Made by a program: the position numbers and the translations under genes. From JBAXQQ01 sp037131695 (GTDB lineage: Bacteria > Armatimonadota > Hebobacteria > CAIYQO01): a stretch of 64,000 bases of DNA. The DNA lies in the NCBI GenBank assembly GCA_964638715.1, contig CAZWZF010000012.1, positions 42,329 through 106,328 on the forward strand, written 5' to 3'. Shown in pieces: positions 1 through 6,787 of this stretch. The notes below the pieces were generated by a model, which was not told the DNA's origin, did no database searches, and saw nothing but the letters and a program-made list of their open reading frames with translations. Numbering within the stretch: position 1 is the first letter of the stretch; the number at the start of each line of letters is the position of its first letter.

Positions 1-2
1 CG

Positions 3-269
3 ATATTTGACGATAGTGGAATTGACCGAACAAGTAAAATATTTAACAATGGATGGACATCGTACAATATAAAGCCAGGTCAGAGTGTGATATTAAGACT
101 TAGACTTGCTGCATCAAGCAAACAAATAATAGATGAAAGTAATCCGCCAAAGCAATCAGTTAGTATCATCGCACAATCTATGAATGATATAAAAAATGGT
201 GCAGCAACTCCAGCATCTGATACTGTTATTGGTGTAGCATATTTAATAAAAAGATCGAATTTGAATTAG
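3..269 (+). CDS. C-terminal part of an unidentified protein (5' end outside window)
   Basis: The reading frame is open from base 3 to the TAG at 267-269 and gives about 88 residues. It continues upstream of the first ATG (87), so that ATG is not a start and the gene enters from outside the window. The visible part is rich in Ser, Asn, Ile and Lys and alternates polar and hydrophobic residues (for example KPGQSVILRLRLAAS), like a beta-sandwich domain of an exported protein. No catalytic motif, membrane segment or family signature is recognised. It is more A+T-rich than the next gene. A 14-bp perfect hairpin follows 26 bases after the stop. Function unknown. Confidence 0.55.
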   Translation: MFDDSGIDRTSKIFNNGWTSYNIKPGQSVILRLRLAASSKQIIDESNPPKQSVSIIAQSMNDIKNGAATPASDTVIGVAYLIKRSNLN

Positions 270-294
270 TATAGTCATCATCTATTTTCTTTTT

Positions 295-334
295 AGAGCA
301 TAATTCCTAATATAAAACAAAGGAATTATGCTCT
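295..334. terminator. Perfect inverted repeat after the first gene
   Basis: A 14-base arm at 295-308 (AGAGCATAATTCCT) is exactly complementary to 321-334, with a 12-base loop. It lies just downstream of the partial gene ending at 269. No T-run follows on the plus strand, so it is only a possible transcription terminator or mRNA-stabilising hairpin. Confidence 0.45.
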
Positions 335-431
335 TGCAAAGCGTTTAACTTAATTACCATTCTATTCCCACAGCGTATACCCTTACACTTCATATTTAAT
401 TATCATTTTAATTATAAATGTTGGCTGATAA

Positions 432-601
432 GGTAGGGGAACTGTCCTCAGTTCCCGCGATGAACCGGAATAATGATGTAAAAAATCGAAATAGCGACAT
501 CATATTTAGGTGGTGCTGTTTTTTACCATATTTTGCCGTCACATCCGATTCTTTCTATTTAAAAAGACACTTTCGCGGGAGCTGGGGACAGCTCCCCTAC
601 C
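432..601. repeat. Paired-palindrome intergenic repeat, type D
   Basis: Two 29-base arms (432-460 and 573-601) are inverted copies matching at 26 of 29 positions, separated by 112 bases. Each arm is itself a hairpin: GGGAACTG-TCCT-CAGTTCCC on the left and GGGAGCTG-GGGA-CAGCTCCC on the right. The arms can therefore fold as two hairpins or pair with each other. The layout resembles REP/BIME pairs. The 77-codon ORF read through it (418-651) is judged spurious. Confidence 0.75.
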
Positions 602-727
602 ATCTGCCAAATATTTTTGAATTAAAGAATGCAAATATGCAACATTTCTGAATTTTCAATGTCTATTTACAAGATATGTATGATAGTAATCACGTATACT
701 GTGCATTATAGAAATAAAATCTTACAC

Positions 728-748
728 ATCCTGTCCATCCATGTTAAT
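728..748 (+). repeat. Short interspersed repeat ending CATCCATGTTAAT
   Basis: ATCCTGTCCATCCATGTTAA just upstream of the gene at 781 recurs as a longer copy at 46862-46891 (plus) and a degenerate copy at 9527-9555 (minus). All three are intergenic. Meaning unknown; it behaves like a dispersed low-complexity repeat, not a gene-specific operator. Confidence 0.55.
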
Positions 749-780
749 ACAGTAAATCAGATTATTATTAGAGGTTAATT

Positions 781-2775
781 ATGCCATACGGTTTGGGAAT
801 TGATGCTGGCGGTACTTATACAGACGCCGTAATCCTTGAGTTTTCGACACAACAAGTGCTGGCGAAGGCTAAATCGCTGACCACCAGGGATGACCTGAGC
901 CGCGGGATAGCGGATGCCATCAGCCAGCTGCCGACCGGCATGCTTGAGCGGGTGCAACTGGTTTCGCTCAGCACTACCCTTGCCACCAATGCCATAGTTG
1001 AAAACAAAGGCGATAAAGTCGGCGCACTGCTGCTTGGTTTTGATAAATATGCCGTTGAAAAGGTGAATCATTTCCCGCGCCAGGTGGTAAGCGGACGGCC
1101 CGATATTACCGGACAAGTGATGGAAGAACTGGACGAAACTGAAGTGCGCAATGCGGTGGGAATACTACTGGAGCAGGATAATGTCGATGCCATCGCGATA
1201 AGCGGGATGGCAAGCGCGAGAAACCCCGCCATGGAAATCCGCGCGGCGGAAATAATTGCTGAAATGACGATCAAACCTGTCGTTTGCGCGCATACCCTCA
1301 CCATGGAGCTTGATTCCATAAAGCGTACAATTACCGCCTGTCTTAACGCCCGCCTGCTGCCCATCATTGCCGACCTTATCAGCCATGTAAAGGCTACAAT
1401 GGCTGCCCACCATATTCACGCGCCGCTGATGGTTGTTCGCGGCGATGGTACGCTGATGAGTGAAGAAACCGCACGGCATACTCCGGTAGAAACAATTCTT
1501 TCCGGTCCCGCCGCCAGCGTTTGCGGCGCGCAGGTATTATCTGGGGTTCGTGATGGCCTGGTGGTTGATATTGGCGGCACCACCAGCGACATCGCGGTTA
1601 TCATTAATGGCGACCCGGTCGTCACATCATCAGGTGCCAGCGTAGCCGACTGGAACACTATCGTTCGCGCTGTAGATATTGAAACCATCGGCCTGGGTGG
1701 CGACAGCATCATTGCTCTTAACAGGCAAGGCCAATTGACCATCGGCCCGCGCCGCGCAATCCCCCTCGCCTACCTGGCACATGAATATCCATATATTCTG
1801 GATGAGTTGAATAACCTGTGGTCGATGCGGGATACCAATTCACCGCTTGTACAACCGACAGAGTTTTTCCGGCTGATGCGCGAATACAAAGACAACGACC
1901 TGACGGGAACCGAAGAGCGCACCCTGGCGGCGTTATCAGATGGACCGCGTTCTCGCCGGCAGATAGCGGAAATAATTGACGTCTGCGACCCATCGCTGGT
2001 GCCGGTTGAACGACTGGAAACGTCTGGCGTTATCCAGCAATCGACATTGACACCGACCGACTTAATGCACGTTTCAAGATTATATAATGTCTGGAACCGT
2101 GAAGCCTCTGAAATAGCTTTGCGCCTATTTGCCCATAGAGCAGAAACTGACCCCGACACTTTTGCCACCCGCAGTTTTGAAACCTTCAGCAACCGAATGA
2201 CAATGCAACTGTTGCACCGGGTACTACGGCATCGACAATCATCACTGCCGGATTTCCCGAATGGACCCGCCAATCGTGAATTGCTGCGATTGCTCTGTTC
2301 AGATGCTGCCACCCTTGGCCTGTCGATAAAGACACACTGCGATAATCCGCTGGTAGCCATTGGCGCACCCGCACAGGTATTGGCTCAGGCAGCTGCGGAG
2401 AAACTTGGCGCACAATTAATCGTGCCTGAACATGCCGAAGTTGCCAATGCTGTCGGCGCAATATCCGGCGTGCTAACCATGCAGCTTGAAGGCTCTGTTC
2501 TGCCACTTGAATACGGATTTGCTGCACATACACCAGAAGAATGCCGGTCATTCAACACCCTCGAAGAAGCGCGCGAATGGCTGCACACCGAGATGGAAAG
2601 ACTGCTGGAAGAACGGATTCAGGAAGCGCACATCGAAGGTTTTGCACTCGAACGCACGATGTTAAATAATAATCAACTCGGTACGCTGAGTACCGGCATG
2701 GTATTTCTGGAATACAAACTGCGTGCTATCGCGGTTGGACGGCCGATTTTCCACGGGTTCGGGTTAGAGAATTGA
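781..2775 (+). CDS. Hydantoinase/oxoprolinase-family protein (HyuA-like)
   Basis: This 664-residue protein belongs to the ASKHA-fold family that includes the ATP-dependent 5-oxoprolinase and N-methylhydantoinase A subunits. The N-terminal phosphate-binding loop GIDAGGTYTDAVI lies at residues 5-17, followed by the family stretch LSTTLATNAIVENKGDK. The second nucleotide-binding segment, DIGGTTSDIAVI, is near residue 265. Length is near the usual 650-700. Residues 345-430 look helical with a winged-helix flavour (SRRQIAEIIDV). No HyuB partner lies next to it, so the substrate cannot be named; many stand-alone HyuA-like proteins in anaerobes have no known reaction. The ATG is preceded by AGAGG six bases upstream. 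A MITE-like element follows directly. Confidence 0.85.
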   Translation: MPYGLGIDAGGTYTDAVILEFSTQQVLAKAKSLTTRDDLSRGIADAISQLPTGMLERVQLVSLSTTLATNAIVENKGDKVGALLLGFDKYAVEKVNHFPRQVVSGRPDITGQVMEELDETEVRNAVGILLEQDNVDAIAISGMASARNPAMEIRAAEIIAEMTIKPVVCAHTLTMELDSIKRTITACLNARLLPIIADLISHVKATMAAHHIHAPLMVVRGDGTLMSEETARHTPVETILSGPAASVCGAQVLSGVRDGLVVDIGGTTSDIAVIINGDPVVTSSGASVADWNTIVRAVDIETIGLGGDSIIALNRQGQLTIGPRRAIPLAYLAHEYPYILDELNNLWSMRDTNSPLVQPTEFFRLMREYKDNDLTGTEERTLAALSDGPRSRRQIAEIIDVCDPSLVPVERLETSGVIQQSTLTPTDLMHVSRLYNVWNREASEIALRLFAHRAETDPDTFATRSFETFSNRMTMQLLHRVLRHRQSSLPDFPNGPANRELLRLLCSDAATLGLSIKTHCDNPLVAIGAPAQVLAQAAAEKLGAQLIVPEHAEVANAVGAISGVLTMQLEGSVLPLEYGFAAHTPEECRSFNTLEEAREWLHTEMERLLEERIQEAHIEGFALERTMLNNNQLGTLSTGMVFLEYKLRAIAVGRPIFHGFGLEN

Positions 2776-2797
2776 GAATTAATAATTACACAAGGTC

Positions 2798-3021
2798 TTG
2801 CAAAACCATACTAAATATATAATCAACCAAACCACCCCCTACCCCCTCCTTGGCAAGGAGGGGAGTTATGATAGTTACTTGATAAAATAATGGCTGCTTT
2901 AATAATCAAAACCTTCATTTTAAACTCCCCTCCTTGCCAAGGAGGGGTGGCCGAAGGTCGGGGTGGTTTTCGCCTACCACAACACCAGCAACTTAAACAT
3001 TTGAAAAAATAGGTTTTGCAA
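2798..3021. mobile_element. MITE-like element, copy A1
   Basis: A non-coding 224-bp block is bounded by perfect 10-bp terminal inverted repeats (TTGCAAAACC at 2798-2807 and GGTTTTGCAA at 3012-3021). Inside are two inverted palindromes at 2843-2863 and 2927-2947, each CCCCTCCTTG around a single G or C. A second copy lies at 46616-46838; the roughly 65 bases between the palindromes align with only a few differences. No transposase is encoded. The 88-codon minus-strand ORF across it is a shadow. It fills most of the 403-base gap between the HyuA-like gene and the GH2 gene. Confidence 0.7.
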
Positions 3022-3178
3022 TTGTCTGTACGAATTACGAATAATTTGAGACAAACTGTGTCTCCTCTGAGAATCTCTGTGTAATTCACAAAAAAACACC
3101 AAATACCCTATTAAAAATTAGTTGGAACGGTTATAATGTGTGCGGATTACATCACTTCTTATAAGGAACATTTTCACT

Positions 3179-5518
3179 ATGATTATTAACGGCGATGAGC
3201 TGATTGCACGACAGTTGTCTGTTTCTGAAGTAACCCGGATTACCTTTGATGGCGGGTATGAGACGACAATTCATCCTGTGTCATATATACCGCAATTATG
3301 CGGTGAGAATAACCGGGTTTCCATGGATGGCGATTGGCAGGTTGCCCGCTGGCCATTTGCAGAGGATGAAACCATACTGGCTTCGCAACAGGTTAATGAT
3401 AACGACTGGGAAACCGTGGCGCAGCCGGGAAAGGTATTTTCGCAGGATGTTGAAACCGCCGCGGCAACTATCCCCGGTTGGGATCGCATTGGGCTGAGCC
3501 ATATCGACCCGGAAGATGGCGCGGTAATACGTAAAGTTGTCACTATACCCGACAACTGGATTTTAAAACGCATTTACCTTACATTTGACGGCATTTATCC
3601 GGGTGGGCGAATATATTTAAATGGCCAATTACTGGGAGAACATACCAGCGGCCTGACACCGGTTGAATATGATGTTACAGACATGGTCACCCCCGGCAAG
3701 AAAGCATTGGTAGCGGTAAGACTGTTGCGCCGACACCCGTTTGTAAAGATGGATATGCCGCGCCACGCGGGTGAGTTTGCCGGAATATCGCAGCACGCCT
3801 ATTTTCACGCGACTGGTGCTTGCCAGGTATCTGATTACCATCTGGTTGCCAGCCTTAATAACGACTTGACACAAGGTACATTGTCCGGCGAAGTCACTAT
3901 CCGCAACCTTTCCGAATATCAGCGCAGCGGTGAGATCTCCATTAAAATATCTGACGGCGAAAATGGAATAGCGTGGGATAATTTCTTTGTATTGATTGAG
4001 CCAAACGCAAAGGTTGCAATACCGGTAACACTGACAGTAAACAACCCGAAATTATGGAATGACGAATACCCGAACCTGTACAATGTAACTATTACGCTGC
4101 GGTTGCCTGGTGAAAAAGAACAGACAGTGACGTACCGCACCGGTTTTCGCAAGTTTGATATGTCTGGCGGTTTGCCGAAATTAAATGGTAACCCGGTAAA
4201 GTTTCGGGGAGTTAATCATCTTACCTATCACCCGGAATTTGGCATGTATACCCCGGAATCATGGCTGCGGGAATGCCTGACATTGATGAAAAAGGCAAAT
4301 GTAAACTGTATCCGCACCCACTACCTGGGACCGCGCTGCCTGGCTGATTTGTGCGACGAGTTAGGCTTTTACCTGCTGCAGGAACTGCCGATTGATTGGG
4401 GAACAGACTACATCGCCGACCCATTGTGGGTTGGACCCGCAATGCAGCGAATCCAAGGCGGCATTATTCGCGACCGCCACCACGCATCGGTGATGGTATG
4501 GAGTATCGGCAATGAAAATATGCCGTCAAAACAAACGGAAGCAGAAGACGGCTATAACCACATGAACATCTACAACCGGTTCGCCAAACTACTCGATTAC
4601 AGCCGACCTACCATGTTTCCGCCGCCGGGACCGGCTAATACCATCCGCGGTATTCTGGAACTGCGTAATGGCGACATCGCCGATACCCATTATTCATTCA
4701 ACCATATCAAAAACTTCCTGAAAAACGGTGTGGTAGAAAACCCGATAGCCTGGGATGGCGGAATGAAAAGTACCACCCGCGAAGAAGCAATAGCACATGG
4801 CTGGAGCGGGGTATGGTACAGTTCAGAATACGGCATCGCCAACCTGATACCGGATCTGCTGCACGCTCCATACGGCGATATCATCAGCGATGTGCCGGAA
4901 AACCAGGATTCGGGACGGTCTTCGCTGGAAGTATTCACTGATCGCCTGCGTCGCGAATGGGGCTACATGCGCGAAGAACCATCCTGCCTGGGCGGAGCAT
5001 ATTTCCCATGGATATGTGGCGCAGCCGGAGAGAATCCCTGGGGCTGGGCAGTATGGGCCGAGGATAATGATTGGGGAATCGTCACCGCAGATTTGTTGCC
5101 AAAACCGTTTTTCTGGGCAATGCGCGTGTTATTCTCACCGGTATGGTTCCCTGAGCAAGTCGAATGGCATGACGGAGAAAATGAAATTACTTTTGAATTG
5201 CATAACCAGTTCAATGCCATCAACCTGAACCAATGTAAAATACGAACCATGCTGAGTTGGGCAAAGGGAGCATGCACCCGCGAATGGCGCGATATACAAG
5301 TAAACTGCGCACCAGGTGAAAGCTGCACCGTCACAATTTCCATCTGGAACAGTAGTGCCCGGGAATCCCTGAATAAAGGCATTGCCACAGTTATGCGCGT
5401 AGTGCTGCTTGACCCCAAAGGCTTCCGCATCCTGACCCACGATATCATGATCACCCCGCAAAAAGTTGAGAAAGACGAGGTGAAAGAACTGCTGATCGGA
5501 CCGGATGCGAAACTGTAG
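3179..5518 (+). CDS. GH2-family beta-glycosidase (beta-galactosidase/glucuronidase-like)
   Basis: This 779-residue enzyme probably hydrolyses terminal beta-galactosides, glucuronides or mannosides. Domain order is typical of GH2: an N-terminal jelly-roll (about 40-200, with LTFDGIYPGGRIYLNGQLLG), an Ig-like domain (about 205-320), a TIM barrel from about 325 starting FRGVNHLTYHPEFG, and a C-terminal beta domain. The acid/base is predicted at Glu-446 in SIGNEN and the nucleophile at Glu-550 in WYSSEYG. No signal peptide is seen, so it is probably cytoplasmic. The ATG at 3179 has AAGGAAC upstream; an in-frame GTG at 3140 would add 13 residues. A TATAAT at 3132-3137 could be the -10 box. Substrate specificity is not decidable by eye. 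Confidence 0.88.
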   Translation: MIINGDELIARQLSVSEVTRITFDGGYETTIHPVSYIPQLCGENNRVSMDGDWQVARWPFAEDETILASQQVNDNDWETVAQPGKVFSQDVETAAATIPGWDRIGLSHIDPEDGAVIRKVVTIPDNWILKRIYLTFDGIYPGGRIYLNGQLLGEHTSGLTPVEYDVTDMVTPGKKALVAVRLLRRHPFVKMDMPRHAGEFAGISQHAYFHATGACQVSDYHLVASLNNDLTQGTLSGEVTIRNLSEYQRSGEISIKISDGENGIAWDNFFVLIEPNAKVAIPVTLTVNNPKLWNDEYPNLYNVTITLRLPGEKEQTVTYRTGFRKFDMSGGLPKLNGNPVKFRGVNHLTYHPEFGMYTPESWLRECLTLMKKANVNCIRTHYLGPRCLADLCDELGFYLLQELPIDWGTDYIADPLWVGPAMQRIQGGIIRDRHHASVMVWSIGNENMPSKQTEAEDGYNHMNIYNRFAKLLDYSRPTMFPPPGPANTIRGILELRNGDIADTHYSFNHIKNFLKNGVVENPIAWDGGMKSTTREEAIAHGWSGVWYSSEYGIANLIPDLLHAPYGDIISDVPENQDSGRSSLEVFTDRLRREWGYMREEPSCLGGAYFPWICGAAGENPWGWAVWAEDNDWGIVTADLLPKPFFWAMRVLFSPVWFPEQVEWHDGENEITFELHNQFNAINLNQCKIRTMLSWAKGACTREWRDIQVNCAPGESCTVTISIWNSSARESLNKGIATVMRVVLLDPKGFRILTHDIMITPQKVEKDEVKELLIGPDAKL

Positions 5519-5616
5519 AAGAGTGAAGAGTGATGAGAGAAGGGTGAAATTTTTAGTTTCACTCTTCTACTTTAAAATCGATAGAAATCGACTTCTATCG
5601 ATTGCAGTCGATTTCT
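5515..5616. terminator. Hairpin cluster: terminator-like stem plus two mutually exclusive stems
   Basis: GTAGAAGAGTGAA (5515-5527, overlapping the GH2 stop codon) is complementary to 5558-5570, a 13-bp stem. Immediately downstream two further stems compete for the same bases: AATCGATAGAA (5576-5586) with 5593-5603, or AGAAATCGACT (5583-5593) with 5606-5616. The first stem may end GH2 transcription; the role of the switchable pair is unknown. Confidence 0.5.
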
Positions 5617-5753
5617 AAAAACTTTACCCGTTTTATATTCTTTGCACCAATAAATGAGATTGTTTCAGGGTATCGCAAGGTTTTGCAATTGATTGTATAA
5701 TAGGTTTGTTCAAAAACATGAATTAACCTTATGATAAATGCTGGAGTTAACGG

Positions 5754-6248
5754 ATGAAATTGTATCATGGCAGCAATGTTATAGTTGAAAAACCAGAATT
5801 AATAATCCAAAATAGACTTTTAGATTTTGGATTTGGATTTTATACTACAACTAATAAAGAACAGGCTGTTAGTTTTGCGACGAAAGTATATATGCGTCGC
5901 AAGGCTGGAAATATTATTGTTAACATTTATAATTTTGATATAGATGCAGCATTTAAAGAATTAAAGTTACTGAAATTCAATTCTCCTGACGAATCATGCC
6001 TTGATTTTGTAGCACAAAACCGTTCCGGTACTTATAACGGCGAAATATATGATTTAGTTTATGGTCCAGTAGCAAATGATGATATCTATCAGACATTTCT
6101 TCTCTATACTTCAGGAGTTTTGTCTAAAGAACAAACCTTGCAGGCATTGAAAATTAAGAATGTTTATAATCAGATTGTTTTTTCTACATCTGCATCCCTA
6201 TCGTATCTGCATTACGCCGAAACACTAAATTTAAAGGATGGAAAATAA
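5754..6248 (+). CDS. DUF3990-family protein, putative ADP-ribosyltransferase-like toxin
   Basis: 164 residues. The N-terminus MKLYHGSN, then FGFGFYTTTNKEQAVSFA (about 25-45), then a late NQIVFST (about 139-145) match the DUF3990 family, which belongs to the ADP-ribosyltransferase fold group. The three segments correspond to the expected His, Tyr and Gln/Glu positions of such folds. It is the first of three abutting small genes; the next ATG lies one base after its TAA. The cassette is clearly more A+T-rich than the flanking glycosidase genes, consistent with transfer. A TATAAT-like box sits at 5696-5701. Toxin function is inferred from family context and layout, not shown by sequence alone. 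Confidence 0.75.
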   Translation: MKLYHGSNVIVEKPELIIQNRLLDFGFGFYTTTNKEQAVSFATKVYMRRKAGNIIVNIYNFDIDAAFKELKLLKFNSPDESCLDFVAQNRSGTYNGEIYDLVYGPVANDDIYQTFLLYTSGVLSKEQTLQALKIKNVYNQIVFSTSASLSYLHYAETLNLKDGK

Positions 6249-6249
6249 A

Positions 6250-6489
6250 ATGGAAAAAGATACATTTAAAGCTATGCTAATCTTGCTTATTCCACAGGTA
6301 ATTGAGTTAATAATAGAAAAATACTCTTTAGATGAAATTAAAGCGGCAGAAATGTTTTATAAATCAGAATTGTATTCTGCTCTCGAAGAAGAAGAAACTA
6401 AATTATGGCATTTAAGTCCGCAGATGCTGCTGACTATGCTTGATGAAGAAAAATCAACTGGTACAATAACATATCCAGAGGAAGCATAA
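6250..6489 (+). CDS. Small acidic protein of the DUF3990 cassette
   Basis: 79 residues from the ATG at 6250, which has AAAGGA about 12 bases upstream; an ATG at 6238 would overlap the previous gene and lies on top of that AAAGGA. The protein is acidic and helical, with LILLIPQVIELIIEKYSLDE near the N-terminus and KLWHLSPQMLLTMLDEE...ITYPEEA at the C-terminus. From memory, similar short proteins sit between DUF3990 and DUF3791 genes in Firmicutes. It is a candidate antitoxin or adaptor. It has no DNA-binding motif and no membrane segment. Confidence 0.7.
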   Translation: MEKDTFKAMLILLIPQVIELIIEKYSLDEIKAAEMFYKSELYSALEEEETKLWHLSPQMLLTMLDEEKSTGTITYPEEA

Positions 6490-6490
6490 T

Positions 6491-6700
6491 ATGAGTCAAG
6501 AAATGCCATTTTTGATATATTGCATCGAAGAATATAAAACAGAAAAAGGTTTAAAAGGTAAGGCGGTTATAGAATTGTTTTCAAAATACCACGTGCTTGA
6601 TTATATCATAGCGTGTTTTGAAGCGCTTCACACAACAGGTGCAAAATATACTATCAATGATATTGATATGTATATTAAAGAACAGCAAACACAACATTAA
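6491..6700 (+). CDS. DUF3791-like small protein, putative antitoxin component
   Basis: 69 residues; AGGAAG lies six bases before the ATG, which is one base after the preceding stop. The sequence (PFLIYCIEEYKTEKGLKGKA, then VIELFSKYHVLDYIIACFEA) matches the helical DUF3791 pattern commonly encoded beside DUF3990. All three genes share orientation and 1-base junctions, so they are certainly co-transcribed. Which of the two small proteins neutralises the presumed toxin cannot be read from sequence. The 87 bases to the next gene are A+T-rich and show no terminator. Confidence 0.72.
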   Translation: MSQEMPFLIYCIEEYKTEKGLKGKAVIELFSKYHVLDYIIACFEALHTTGAKYTINDIDMYIKEQQTQH

Positions 6701-6787
6701 CATCATCAAGTTATGTTGCTTGTGTTTAGATCAATTAACAATCAAGAATAATTACATCGAATAGATGTAGAAAGAAGAAAAGAATTT

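Noticed and set aside
418..651. 77-codon ORF on the plus strand
   Set aside because: It runs through both arms and the spacer of the type D palindrome pair, has no ribosome-binding site and no recognisable composition; judged a shadow of the repeat.
2823..3089. 88-codon ORF on the minus strand (with similar ones at 46439-46675 and 46599-46817)
   Set aside because: They are translations of the MITE-like element and its CCCCTCCTTG palindromes; the PPRPSATPPWQGG-type text is a well-known false protein from such repeats.
3140..3178. GTG at 3140 as start of the GH2 gene
   Set aside because: It lies three bases past a TATAAT box and has no ribosome-binding site; ATG 3179 is better placed.
4963..5562. 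199-codon minus-strand ORF, and 1770-2360 minus (196 codons)
   Set aside because: Antisense to well-supported GH2 and HyuA-like genes, with no family features or ribosome-binding sites.
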